Part shown: positions 21,961 through 33,365 of the stretch, in pieces
How the letters are laid out: every line of letters starts with the position of its first letter
How positions within the stretch are numbered: the first letter of the stretch is position 1
Assembly: GCA_039566865.1 (NCBI GenBank)
Contig: CM076947.1
Location: 22,879,501-22,943,500, forward strand
DNA: 64,000 nucleotides
Direction: 5' to 3'
Source: Aurelia coerulea
Taxonomy: Eukaryota; Cnidaria; Scyphozoa; Semaeostomeae; Ulmaridae
Made by a program: the position numbers and the translations under genes
The notes under the pieces: generated by a model
Database searches by the model: none
Told to the model about the DNA's origin: nothing
Seen by the model: the letters and a program-made list of their open reading frames with translations, nothing else

Positions 21961-22136
21961 ATCGACCTTTTAGGTATTTTTAAAGAGAATCTGGATGAAG
22001 CGATATTTACATACATTTTGAAGAATGTTCGAATGTTCACAACAGTGATAGAACACCACTCCATCGAATCTCGCGTATAACAATGTACATAAAATATCGC
22101 TCCATCCAGACACTTTTGTAGAATAGCTAAAAGGTG
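21961..22136. mobile_element. MITE family 2, copy 3 (split by a SINE)
   Basis: The left end CGACCTTTTAGGTATTTTT and interior match the family. Its right end is broken after CTAAAAGGT by the SINE, and the missing CTATTGG resumes at about 22336 after a second copy of AAAAGGT. Confidence 0.8.
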
Positions 22137-22327
22137 AAGGTGAAGGTGAAGTTGCGTTTTTTAGCGCCAAGCGCTGGGATCACAGAAGTAGAGAAGACCT
22201 AATCGAGTCCGCGACCCCTTGTCATGCCGCTCAAGTGGTGGGGCTCTACCGGGTATCGAACCCTGCCCACCTGACTGTTCTCGCTGCAAAGTCAGAGGAT
22301 TACACCACTGCGCCACAACACCTTCAC
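22137..22327 (-). mobile_element. tRNA-derived SINE with (TTCACC)n tail
   Basis: On the minus strand the head begins GGTGTTGTGGCGCAGTGG (A box at 22305-22315) and has a perfect B box GGGTTCGATACCC (22251-22263). The tail is a TTCACC-type repeat (22127-22150 on plus: GGTGAA units). The body words GACCCCTTG and CTACTTCTGTGATC recur in a second copy at 55797-55925. It is inserted in MITE family 2 with AAAAGGT on both sides. Confidence 0.85.
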
Positions 22328-22339
22328 CAAAAGGTCTAT

Positions 22340-23080
22340 TGGACAACCTATTTAACAGCTCTAATAATGGCTAAAAAAGAACTTCATAGTACTTTGCTAT
22401 GATTGATCACAGCATCTCCTATGTTTAAACCAGCTTTAAGGACAGTGGAAAATACTATATGACATGGCCAATGGAGAAGAAAAATTCTTGCCAAAAAGAT
22501 ATGATACTTTCCTTGAATGGCCGATGGAGAAGAAAAATTCTTGCAAAAAGATCTGCTCGCCCCATATGAAATTATTGCAAAAAAACTGCCCCATCACCCC
22601 TTTCCTTAAAGATGTATCTGCCCTGTATTTATGAACAATAGATGTTGTATAATACCACCGATGAATCAGCGAAAGACCACAACAAAATCAATTCTTGGTC
22701 TTACGAGTGTGTCAACGAAAAAATTGACCTTGAAGCTGAAGAGATAGGACTGATGAATCATTCTTGCAAACAACTGACAAGGAAATTTGTGTGTCATTTT
22801 ATACACATCCCACATCCTCCCAAGCATGTTTCATCTTCTTTTATATCTTAAATTTCATCTTGAGCTTATGAAATGTTACTGTCCCGTACATATCATATTT
22901 GCTTTATAAAAAGTGTTCATCCAGTTCTGTAGAAGCTCAGAAAGAGCAGTTGCCCCGTTACGTTTTGCACCGGCCATGTTATGAAATAAACTTTGCATTG
23001 TCCCTTAAGATTGAGATGTTATCAAATTGCTAAATCGTATATCAGAAGAGTTACAGATTTGTGATTCCGACATATTATAG
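22340..23080. other. No gene seen
   Basis: Spacer with two near copies of ATGGCCAATGGAGAAGAAAA / TGGCCGATGGAGAAGAAAA near 22465 and 22520. A dispersed ~85-bp motif starts at about 23015 (words AAATTGCTAAATCGTAT, CAGAAGAG and ATTATAGACATTCATAAACT). Confidence 0.4.
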
Positions 23081-23084
23081 ACAT

Positions 23085-23215
23085 TCATAAACTGTGGTTT
23101 CATAAATTGTGGTTTTCATAAACTGTGGTTTTAAAAAACTGTGGGTTTCATAAATTGTGGTTTTCATAAACTGTGGTTTTTATAAACTGAGGTTTTCATA
23201 AACTGTGGTTTTATT
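23085..23215. repeat. Minisatellite of ~17 bp
   Basis: About seven units of CATAAACTGTGGTTT with small changes. It appears to have expanded from the end of the dispersed motif at 23015, which ends in the same words. Confidence 0.85.
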
Positions 23216-23405
23216 GACGATTGTATCATTTTTTCCTCATTGTTCTCAGATTTACGATGATCTCAAATTTTTCTCGCTTTTCTCAATAGGGAGAAAAACA
23301 TTTCAACTCTGAATATGATAAAAAACCAAAAATTCTAACGATGGTCACAGATGAATTAAGATTAACCAAAACCAAGCTTGAAAAAAGGAGTGTGCACAGG
23401 ACTTT

Positions 23406-23951
23406 CTAAAATACAGTACCTTCAGGAATATTGTCCAATTCATCGATAGATGTCACACTGGAAATGTCTGATTCACCGTCATTTGAGATTGAACCATAGC
23501 CACTCCGTGGTGATTTGACCGTCAGTAATACTTGTTTATGCTCTGCTCCATTATCAGCATGAAGTTCTCCTCGGTGTTCACCATGTGCTTCTCCTTGTTT
23601 ACTTTTTTTGCCATCCTTACTTGCACCTTGCTTACTTGTTTTACCATCCATACTTGCTACTTGCTTACTCTTTTTACCATCCATGCTTGTTCCTTGCTTA
23701 CTTGTTTTATCACCCATGCTTGTTCCTTGCTTACTTGTTTTATCACCCATGCTTGCTCCTTGCTTACTTGTCTTACCACCCATGCTTGCTCCTTGTTTAC
23801 TTGTTTTACCATCCATTCTTGCTCCTTGTTTACCGCCCATGCTTGCTCCTTGCTTACTTTTTTTACCATCCATGCTTGAGCTAACGAGTAATATATAAAG
23901 ATTATTCACCAATCTTATTGGCTGTTCTCGGTCTCCGTCCTGATGATACCT
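23406..23951 (-). CDS. Exon encoding 11-residue Lys/Ser repeats; possibly a 5' PLD exon
   Basis: Read leftward from a possible acceptor TTGTTTAG|G (at 23952-23953) the frame is open for about 180 codons: YHQDGDREQPIRLVNN, then about nine units of MDGKTSKQGAS (variants MGGK, MGDK, KKSKQVAS), then an acidic end KSPRSGYGSISNDGESDI, SSVTSIDELDNIPEGTVF and stop. The 33-bp repeat makes the other frames open too, but only this frame has a non-repetitive, protein-like end. It is on the same strand and 1.5 kb upstream of PLD exon a, and CCTGAAG|GTACTG near the end could serve as a donor, but the phase does not fit exon a directly. It is a real exon of PLD, of another gene, or a chance frame over a minisatellite. 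Confidence 0.4.
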   Translation of the reverse strand, partial: RYHQDGDREQPIRLVNNLYILLVSSSMDGKKSKQGASMGGKQGARMDGKTSKQGASMGGKTSKQGASMGDKTSKQGTSMGDKTSKQGTSMDGKKSKQVASMDGKTSKQGASKDGKKSKQGEAHGEHRGELHADNGAEHKQVLLTVKSPRSGYGSISNDGESDISSVTSIDELDNIPEGTVF

Positions 23952-24059
23952 AAACAAGTAGTGTGTAAAAAAGTGACAACCGGCTATGACAGGGTACCAA
24001 GAACTGTTTATGATGTGACAATAAAAGGACAATGAATGGAAACAATGAAATAACAGCAA

Positions 24060-24790
24060 AATGATTAGTTAGATCAATTTATCAATTAATCATTAAATGA
24101 ATTAATAATAAATAAATGACGATTTAACAATAAGAATAAGGAAAATAGATACCAAAGATGATGAAAAGAAGGACTCCTTACAAAATAGGACCTGCTGACT
24201 ACCAAGAATTATTTTTCTTTATGTATTCGATCTAGTTAACAAAGGTGTAATCTGGTTGCTAAGATGATTGTACAAAGTCCAATACAATTTGTCTGGATGG
24301 CATATGACCTTTTGGTAAGGAGGACAGATTTTGCAAGACAATAGAATCAGTTGGTTTTGATTGACACTGCAATTCAAAGCAATTAATGACAATGAAGGAA
24401 CCTCTCTCAACCAGTAAATTCAGAACAAACAAAGCCGCAGTGATTGCCCCGAGACCAAAAGGGCAAATCTCTCAATTAGTTAACCTACATAGAAAGCTCC
24501 TCCTTAATCTATCAGTCTTAGTTACAATTATGCAGCATGTAAAGTATCTTGTTCTATTTTTGCCATTATTGTTAACTTTTAGTTTATAGTGTTGTAATGC
24601 ATTTAGTGGTAGAATGTATTTGTTGAAAAATGGCATTTAGGATTGATTAATGATAAATGAAAACTGGAACTGTGCATGCAACAAGTAGTTTTTAAGAGAT
24701 GTCATCTATGACGAAAGAAGAAGGATAAATCTAAATATCTGTCTGGCGGATTTTATTCATCTGATTTAGGAGCCGAGAAGTAATTGTTTC
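24060..24790. other. No gene seen; diverged foldback flank
   Basis: AT-rich. The part from about 24700 (GACGAAAGAAGAAGGATAAA) resembles the arms of the foldback at 60382-60906 and is mirrored weakly near 25200-25270. Confidence 0.4.
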
Positions 24791-24793
24791 AGT

Positions 24794-25157
24794 ACACTCT
24801 TTTTTTATAAGAATATTGTTTATAAGAATATTCAGGCTCAGAATCATCCAAATTTTAAGAATATTATAAGAATATTGCTCAGCCTCAACTCGCATATTTG
24901 TGTCTCAATTTCCAGCAGTTTCCTGTTTTGCGATGTTCATAACATTCTTATTGTTACAATTGCTTAAGCTTTTCTTTCGTTCGACTATTTCTTCATAATG
25001 ATATGACAATTCTTTGAACAATGTTCCCCTGAAACCATATCAGATTTGAAAAAATAAGAATACTTTAAGAATATGCTAAGGCTCAAAACGAAAAATTTCT
25101 TAAGAATATTGAGGCTGGAAAAAATGTATAGTATTCTTATAAAAAAAAAGAGTGTAA
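24794..25157. mobile_element. MITE with TIR ACACTCTTTTTTTATAAGAA
   Basis: ACACTC(T)nATAAGAATA at the left pairs with TATTCTTAT(A)nGAGTGT at the right. The interior holds five more TAAGAATAT words next to GGCTCA/CAGCCTC. It is inserted within a diverged copy of the family found at 60382. Confidence 0.8.
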
Positions 25158-25900
25158 AGCCCTAAATATGCAAAAATTGCATTATGCCTTCTGCTCGGCT
25201 TCTGAATTAAATAAACAAAATCTGCCTTGGGGATCTTTAGACTGATCCTTGTTCTTTTTATTTAAACTCGTGACTTCTTTTGAACCACTATGTTTGTCCA
25301 CGTAAGGTAGTTTGCCTTACATGTTCAGGACAACTTTTGCAGCTTTGTTTGCAGCTTTGGAGGGCCAGGTCTTGTCAGAAGAAAAACATAAACAAAAACA
25401 ACATGCCTAAAGCTGAATTCACACTTAAAATGAGACCTTCCAGATTACAAGCCTGGCAATGTGACAAAGTTGGATACATTCAAATGTGGGAATCCTCATG
25501 CATAAATTCAGCTTCACATGATACTCCACCAATAAAACAATTTGCTGCATTTCACCCTCTAAGAACATCTTCCAAAATATCAAAACAAATATCAGATGTT
25601 TTGAATTTTGAAAATTAACTTTCTAAACTGTTCCAGTCAATTTCTCTGAGTCCTGACTGAGATTACCCCCTCTTCTCTGATTTTCTCCTTTGAGCTCACC
25701 AAACTAACTTCCTGCATTTGACCTCTCAATAAACTGTACAACGTTCATAGCTACCTGCATTTATTACACACGACACAAAGCAGAATTAAAGTTGATAATA
25801 GCAATAATGGCGAGACAAAGTATTCCTCTGTGTATGCTCAAAAGACTTCAAGCTGCACACATTTAACTTGCAACGGCGACGGTCAAGGGGACATTGGGCT
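25158..25900. other. Spacer left of the giant palindrome
   Basis: A plus-strand open frame of 112 codons (25280-25618) has no recognisable domain and no clear ATG context. It is not called as a gene. Confidence 0.35.
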
Positions 25901-26009
25901 GGGCACTTTAATTTCCCCAGAACAAGATTCACATTCAGATTCAGAACAAGATTCAGATTCAGAAAAATTTCCCAATATAATGACAATAGCGCAAACAATA
26001 AAAATCTGA

Positions 26010-26925
26010 CACAAACCAAAACCAATTTACTGATTAGAACACATCATTAGCTTCCTTTTGAGGGGTCATACAATTTCATACCCCTGGGGGGCTCTTTAGG
26101 AAAACGGGGAGTTGGTCCCAAAGTATGCAAATAGTCAGTATGCTCTTGTCACTGTACCAAAGGCTATTGTCTCAAAATGGTAAGATTTATCAATCAAAAC
26201 CAATTTACTGATTAGAACACATCATTAGCTTTAATTTGAGGGGTCATACAATTTCATACCCCTGGGGGGCTCTTTAGGAAAACGGGGAGTTGGTCCCAAA
26301 GTATGCAAACAGTCAGTAGGCTCTTGTCACTGTACCAAAGGCCATTGTCCCAAAAAGGTAAAATTTATCAATCAAAACCAATTTACTGATTAGAACACAT
26401 CACTACCTTCAATTTGAGGGGTCATACAATTTCATACCCCTGGGGGGCTCTTCAGGAAAACGGGGAGTTGGTCCCAAAGTATGCAAATAGTCAGTATGCT
26501 CTTGTCACTGTACCAAAGGCCATTGTCTCAAAATGGTAAAATTTATCAATCAAAACCAATTTACTGATTAGAACACATCATTAGCTTCAATTTGAGGGGT
26601 CATGCAATTTCATACCCCTGGGGGGCTCTTCAGGAAAACGGGGAGTTGGTCCCAAAGTATGCAAACAGTCAGTAGGCTCTTGTCACTGTACCAAAGGCCA
26701 TTGTCTCAAAATGGTAAAATTTATCAATCAAAACCAATTTACTGATTAGAACACATCACTAGCTTCAATTTGAGGGGTCATACAATTTCATACCCCTGGG
26801 GGCTCTTTAGGAAAACGGGGAGTTGGTCCCAAAGTATGCAAACAGTCAGTAGGCTCTTGTCACTGTACCAAAGGCCATTGTCTCAAAATAGTAAGATTTA
26901 TCAAATCAAAACCAATTTACTCCAT
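26010..26925. repeat. 178-bp tandem array, forward, 5 units
   Basis: Units marked by GATTAGAACACATCA at about 26032, 26210, 26388, 26567 and 26745. Each holds ATACCCCTGGGGGGCTCTT and GGGAGTTGGTCCCAAAGTAT. Confidence 0.95.
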
Positions 26926-27100
26926 AATAGTACAATCAATCAAAGAGTTCTATTCTGCTCCCAGGACAGGGCAACAACGATCACTGGAAATTGTAAGGCT
27001 GGTCTTCACAGACACGTTGCTGGCAACATATGCAAAAGAAGAAGTCCAGGACTACTTTCCATTGTTGATAGAAATCCAAACTGAGCTCAAATTAGATTAA
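26926..27100 (+). other. Short exon-like frame inside core X
   Basis: The plus strand of X (and the minus strand of X') reads IKEFYSAPRTGQQRSLEIV, RLVF.DTLLATYAKEEVQD and YFPLLIEIQTELKLD then stop. About 58 codons stay open in both copies, with only two replacements (Ser/Leu before IKEF and Thr/Lys before DTLL). It could be a captured exon of a host gene; no family was recognised. Confidence 0.3.
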
Positions 27101-27145
27101 ACCAAATTGACCTTCATTCTGATATACCTTGGAGACATATTTGCA

Positions 27146-27912
27146 TACATTAAGTGCAAAAATTTTCGGCGTGACAAACTTTCGGACAAAGACTTGTCCG
27201 AAAATTTATTTGTACAAAATATGTAGTTGTCCGAAAATTTGTCACGCCGAAAATTTTTGCATATATATGCACATGCGTAGTATGAATTTAATGCCCAAAA
27301 TAAGAACCAAAATCTGAAATCGAATCTCCAGCACGTCATGAAAGGTTATGTAAACATGCAAAGTTTTTGAAAAATACTGTTCCAATCCAATATTATTGTC
27401 ATAGTCAGAACTTATGGTTAGAACAAGTAATAACAAAGTCCTCTTCGTCTACCACCATTTACATGCTCTCACTATTGCTGATGTAATTCGAAAAGAATTC
27501 ATATCAAAATGGCCAAAATTGATGATGCTATCAAAACGACATAGAACAAGAAGACCCTTTTGCAGATTTAAACTGCCTATGACAACCAACTACCATTTAA
27601 AGCAAGTATACAAAAAATTGAAGAATAAGAATAGAAACAAGAAAATTGGTGAATTTTTTGCTATTCTATTTTAGAAAATTTTATGTTAGAAGGAACTGTA
27701 GAACATGCTACGGCTCTATTCCAAGCTTTATGAAGGTGTTTTGTTTCAATAAATTTATAAGCTGCTGTGATATTGCATAAATGATCCAAAGACTAGTCAA
27801 AATTTTGTCCGAAAATTTCTTTGTCCGAAATACCAAAAATGTGTCCGAAAATATTTTCGCCGAAGGTTATTGTCCAAAATTTTATCCGCCGAAAATTTTT
27901 GTACTTAATGTA
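27146..27912. mobile_element. MITE-like element inside core X
   Basis: TACATTAAGTGCAAAAATTT at the left pairs with AAATTTTTGTACTTAATGTA at the right. Further inverted TTTCGGCG/CGCCGAAA and TTTTCGGACAA words form extra stems. The inverted copy lies at 29971-30737. A plus-strand frame of 86 codons inside (27414-27674) shows no known domain. Confidence 0.75.
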
Positions 27913-30900
27913 ATCAGTAAATTGGTTTTGATTGATAAATGTTACAATTTTGATTCAATGGCCTTTGGTACAGTGACAAGAGCCTACTGACTATTTGCAT
28001 ACTTTGGGACCAACTCCCCGTTTTCCTGAAGAGCCCCCCAGGGGTATGAAATTGTATGACCCCTCAAATTGAAGCTAATGATGTGTTCTAATCAGTAAAT
28101 TGGTTTTGTTTGATAAATTTTACCATTTTGAGACAATGGCCTTTGGTACAGTGACAAGAGCCTACTGACTGTTTGCATACTTTGGGACCAACTCCCCATT
28201 TTCCTGAAGAGCCCCCCAGGGGTATGAAATTGCATGACCCCTCAAATTGAAGCTAATGATGTGTTCTAATCAGTAAATTGGTTTTGATTGATAAATTTTA
28301 CCATTTTGAGACAATGGCCTTTGGTACAGTGACAAGAGCCTACTGACTGTTTGCATACTTTGGGACCAACTCCCCGTTTTCCTAAAGAGCCCCCCAGGGG
28401 TATGAAATTGTATGACCCCTCAAATTGAAGCTAATGATGTGTTCTAATCAGTAAATTGGTTTTGATTGATAAATTTTACCATTTTGAGACAATGGCCTTT
28501 GGTACAGTGACAAGAGCCTACTGACTATTTGCATACTTTGGGACCAACTCCCCGTTTTCCTAAAGAGCCCCCCAGGGGTATGAAATTGTATGACCCCTCA
28601 AAAGGAAGCTAATGATGTGTTCTAATCAGTAAATTGGTTTTGGTTTGTGTCAGATTTTTATTGTTTGCGCTATTGTCATTATATTGGGAAGTTTTTCTGA
28701 ATCTGAATCTTGTTCTGAATCTGAATTGAATCTTGTTCTGGGGAAATTAAAGTCTAGAGCCTGGTAAAAATAACTTTAATTTCCCCAGAACAAGATTCAC
28801 ATTCAGATTCAGAACAAGATTCAGATTCAGAAAAATTTCCCAATATAATGACAATAGCGCAAACAATAAAAATCTGACACAAACCAAAACCAATTTACTG
28901 ATTAGAACACATCATTAGCTTCCTTTTCAGGGGTCATACAATTTCATACCCCTGGGGGGCTCTTTAGGAAAACGGGGAGTTGGTCCCAAAGTATGCAAAT
29001 AGTCAGTAGGCTCTTGTCACTGTACCAAAGGCTATTGTCTCAAAATGGTAAGATTTATCAATCAAAACCAATTTACTGATTAGAACACATCATTAGCTTT
29101 AATTTGAGGGGTCATACAATTTCATACCCCTGGGGGGCTCTTCAGGAAAACGGGGAGTTGGTCCCAAAGTATGCAAATAGTCAGTATGCTCTTGTCACTG
29201 TACCGAAGGCCATTGTCTCAAAATGGTAAAATTTATCAATCAAAACCAATTTACTGATTAGAACACATCACTACCTTCAATTTGAGGGGTCATACAATTT
29301 CATACCCCTGGGGGGCTCTTTAGGAAAACGGGGAGTTGGTCCCAAAGTATGCAAATAGTCAGTAGGCTCTTGTCACTGTACCAAAGGCTATTGTCTCAAA
29401 ATGGTAAGATTTATCAATCAAAACCAATTTACTGATTAGAACACATCATTAGCTTCCTTTTGAGGGGTCATACAATTTCATACCCCTGGGGGGCTCTTTA
29501 GGAAAACGGGGAGTTGGTCCCAAAGTATGCAAATAGTCAGTAGGCTCTTGTCACTGTACCAAAGGCTATTGTCTCAAAATGGTAAGATTTATCAATCAAA
29601 ACCAATTTACTGATTAGAACACATCATTAGCTTCCTTTTGAGGGGTCATACAATTTCATACCCCTGGGGGGCTCTTTAGGAAAACGGGGAGTTGGTCCCA
29701 AAGTATGCAAATAGTCAGTAGGCTCTTGTCACTGTACCAAAGGCCATTGTCTCAAAATGGTAAAATTTATCAAACAAAACCAATTTACTGATTAGAACAC
29801 ATCATTAGCTTCAATTTGAGGGGTCATACAATTTCATACCCCTGGGGGGCTCTTCAGGAAAACGGGGAGTTGGTCCCAAAGTATGCAAATAGTCAGTAGG
29901 CTCTTGTCACTGTACCAAAGGCCATTGAATCAAAATTGTAACATTTATCAATCAAAACCAATTTACTGATTACATTAAGTACAAAAATTTTCGGCGGATA
30001 AAATTTTGGACAATAAACTTCGGCGAAAATATTTTCGGACACATTTTTGGTATTTCGGACAAAGAAATTTTCGGACAAAATTTTGACTAGTCTTTGGATC
30101 ATTTATGCAATATCACAGCAGCTTATAAATTTATTGAAACAAAACACCTTCATAAAGCTTGGAATAGAGCCGTAGCATGTTCTACAGTCCCTTCTAACAT
30201 AAAATTTTCTAAAATAGAATAGCAAAAAATTCACCAATTTTCTTGTTTCTATTCTTATTCTTCAATTTTTTGTATACTTGCTTTAAATGGTAGTTGGTTG
30301 TCATAGGCAGTTTAAATCTGCAAAAGGGTCTTCTCGTTCTATGTCGTTTTGATAGCATCATCAATTTTGGTCATTTTGATATGAATTCTTTTCGAATTAC
30401 ATCAGCAATAGTGAGAGCATGTAAATGGTGGTAGACGAAGAGGACTTTGTTGTTACTTGTTCTAACCATAAGTTCTGACTATGACAATAATATTGGATTG
30501 GAACAGTATTTTTCAAAAACTTTGCATGTTTACATAACCTTTCATGACGTGCTGGAGATTCGATTTCAGATTTTGGTTCTTATTTTGGGCATTAAATTCA
30601 TACTACGCATGTGCATATATATGCAAAAATTTTCGGCGTGACAAATTTTCGGACAACTACATATTTCGTACAAATAAATTTTCGGACAAGTCTTTGTCCG
30701 AAAGTTTGTCACGCCGAAAATTTTTGCACTTAATGTATGCAAATATGTCTCCAAGGTATATCAGAATGAAGGTCAATTTGGTTTAATCTAATTTGAGCTC
30801 AGTTTGGATTTCTATCAACAATGGAAAGTAGTCCTGGACTTCTTCTTTTGCATATGTTGCCAGCAACGTGTCTTTGAAGACCAGCCTTACAATTTCCAGT

Positions 30901-31420
30901 GATCGTTGTTGCCCTGTCCTGGGAGCAGAATAGAACTCTTTGATTAATTGTACTATTATGGAGTAAATTGGTTTTGATTGATAAATCTTACTATTTTGAG
31001 ACAATGGCCTTTGGTACAGTGACAAGAGCCTACTGACTATTTGCATACTTTGGGACCATCTCCCCGTTTTCCTAAAGAGCCCCCCAGGGGTATGAAATTG
31101 TATGACCCCTCAAATTGAAGGTAGTGATGTGTTCTAATCAGTAAATTGGTTTTGATTCATAAATCTTACTATTTTGAGACAATGGCCTTTGGTACAGTGA
31201 CAAGAGCCTACTGACTATTTGCATACTTTGGGACCATCTCCCCGTTTTCCTAAAGAGCCCCCCAGGGGTATGAAATTGTATGACCCCTCAAATTGAAGGT
31301 AGTGATGTGTTCTAATCAGTAAATTGGTTTTGATTGATAAATTTTACCATTTTGAGACAATGGCCTTTGGTACAGTGACAAGAGCCTACTGACTGTTTGC
31401 ATACTTTGGGACCAACGTAA

Positions 31421-33271
31421 AAATAGGCCCAAAAAATTAGCCGATGGTTCAGCAAAACGTCTTCTTTTTCATTCAGAGCTTGCAAAGTGATCTTTCTTCA
31501 AAAATTAAACTTAATCTTCATTGAAAGAGTATGACATGAATGAATTTGTATCAAAGCACTTACCTGGAAATGCAAGCTTTCCACAGGACTTTAATCAGCA
31601 AGAAATGGGTGTAGGCCCATTTTGAAAAACATCCCCATGACAAAAATTTCACCCCTCAGTGGAACTCACCACAGGGAGACCAGCAGTTCAATGTCGAGTT
31701 CCTGCGCAGCTACAGAAAGGGGCAGTGACGCCTTCGCAGCAGCGCGGCAAGTGGAGCTTTTTCCACATTTTTCTGGGACATTTCTCTTTTCCGTGTTTCT
31801 GTGCTTAACTCGCAATTCCGAACCTAACAATTTCGGATGATATTAGACTTCACAGAGAAGTAAATCTATTTTCCAATCAAACAATCTTAAAAATGGTAGT
31901 CTTCAAATTCGTTCTGGTGATTCGAATAATTTCGAATAATGTCAACTCAACATCTTATGGAAATGTCAAACTGAATTTGTCTCTGTCTCTGCTCTCTGGA
32001 CTTTGAAATGAAATTTGAAATTATTATCGTCGCAATCTTGGTTCTTCGATTTCTGGTGATTCGCTAATGAAAACGAAAATAATTTTGAGTTCAAAACCTA
32101 CCTAACCTACCATCTTGAGAATTTTAGAGTCAATCAAACACAAATTCCGAATTCAATTCAGCAAGTCTGCTGTTTTCAGAATGCATTTTTAATCTCTTAC
32201 CAAATATAGTTCGATTATCATATGGATGCAATACATTGAACCAGGGCTGTTAGACTAGATTTCAGACTTTTTGTCTCTTATTTCCCTATGTTCTTTGATT
32301 TGCTGATATCGATTGGTGATAGCTTGGTTGTCAGTGTTAGTGGTAAGTTCGCTAAAATAATTTTTACTAAAATAGTACCCTTAGCTTATGCCAATTTCGA
32401 CCGTTCCCTAGACCACTATTGTCAAATATGATACCCTTGTTACCAAACATGATAACAATGACCTTTCCCAAGACCATTATTGCCAAATATGATAACCTTG
32501 GCTGGACCAAAATTGAAAAAAATATACCCTTGGTTAGAGCAGAAGTCCGAAAAAGTATACCCTTACTCAATGACACATCCCCAGGTACTTTTACTATGGA
32601 AGAAACCCCTCCCCCCATCCTTCCCATATTATAAAGATTTTATCGGTCTTCAAGGATTTTCAAGGATCTTGAGAATAAGCAGTATTATCAAAAATCATTT
32701 TAAATGGAGAGCCAGTCGACCGATCTCGACATACTTAACTTTTCTTGTCTAAATTTACAAGTTAACTTCACAAAAATCAAGAACTTATAGATAGGAATCT
32801 AATGAATAATCTGAAAGCTGCGTGCCTTTAATCATCTAAACATTCTCATGGCCAACTTACCCAGTACCATTGTGATTAAATTTATCCTTCTCCCTGCACC
32901 CTAAAGTCGATACTTATCTCTACACAATCTACACTACTGTCAAAGTTATTGTATTAATAAAATGAAAATTACCTTCAATTGTTGCTGTGCTTGCTATTCA
33001 TTCCTGGAAAGATTGAAAAGAAGTGAATTGCTAGGTACATTGAATGCAACAACTACACTACATAATACAAGGTATGGCTGCAACTATAACAATAACTACT
33101 ATGTAAGACCTCAACCTCAGTAATATTGGCCTGCGTGCAGCCTCTACACTTTAGGACTGCTGAGGCTGCACGCAGGCTAAGTAATGTATTTACAATTTAT
33201 ATTTACAGCAAAATTTAGTATATTTTCAATATAACATACTCCAAATATCAATGCACGCTTTTTTATTTCAG
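31421..33271. other. Mostly unassigned
   Basis: A more GC-rich patch at 31650-31770 has a good minus-strand donor (CCCTGTG|GTGAGT at about 31665) and might be a 5' exon of a leftward gene. A GC hairpin lies at 33129-33177. Otherwise nothing is recognised. Confidence 0.35.
33129..33177. other. Perfect 16-bp stem hairpin
   Basis: GCCTGCGTGCAGCCTC and GAGGCTGCACGCAGGC are exact inverted copies separated by 17 bp. It stands out by GC content from the AT-rich flanks; possibly a MITE relic. Confidence 0.85.
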
Positions 33272-33365
33272 AAACTATTTCTACAACAGACTAGAACTAG
33301 GATGGCCGAACCGACAATTTGATGAACTGTTCAAAAATGCCAAGAAACTTCTAAATAAATGCTAG
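33272..33365 (+). CDS. Orphan terminal exon
   Basis: A strong acceptor (CTTTTTTATTTCAG|A) is followed by one base and 30 open codons, NYFYNRLELGWPNRQFDELF then KNAKKLLNKC and TAG. An AATAAA follows 43 bp later (33408). The composition (aromatic start, basic amphipathic end) looks like a real protein C-terminus. No upstream exons could be identified between the palindrome and here. Family unknown. Confidence 0.45.

Larger units (their letters stand above)
25903..31420. repeat. Giant palindrome made of tandem-repeat arms and an inverted core
   Basis: Order: terminal block T (CTTTAATTTCCCCAGAACAA.., 25903-26010), five forward ~178-bp units (26010-26925), core X (26926-27905), four reverse units (27906-28640), T reversed (28640-28756), T forward (28780-28890), six forward units (28890-29977), core X inverted (29978-30957), about 2.6 reverse units (30958-31420). 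X and its partner are nearly identical: coordinates of matching points sum to 57883 throughout. The local centre of the T-T palindrome is near 28765, so the right array has two more units than the left. The right-hand T block is missing at 31420. Confidence 0.95.

Noticed and set aside
22250..22326. Functional tRNA gene
   Set aside because: Same reasoning: tRNA-like head joined to a body found in a second copy at 55.8 kb.
23532..23898. Plus-strand frames over the 33-bp minisatellite
   Set aside because: Leu/Tyr/Cys-rich shadows of the minus-strand Lys/Ser repeat frame; no non-repetitive protein-like end.
26010..31420. CRISPR or tRNA cluster in the 178-bp repeats
   Set aside because: Units are contiguous tandem copies with no spacers and no tRNA boxes.
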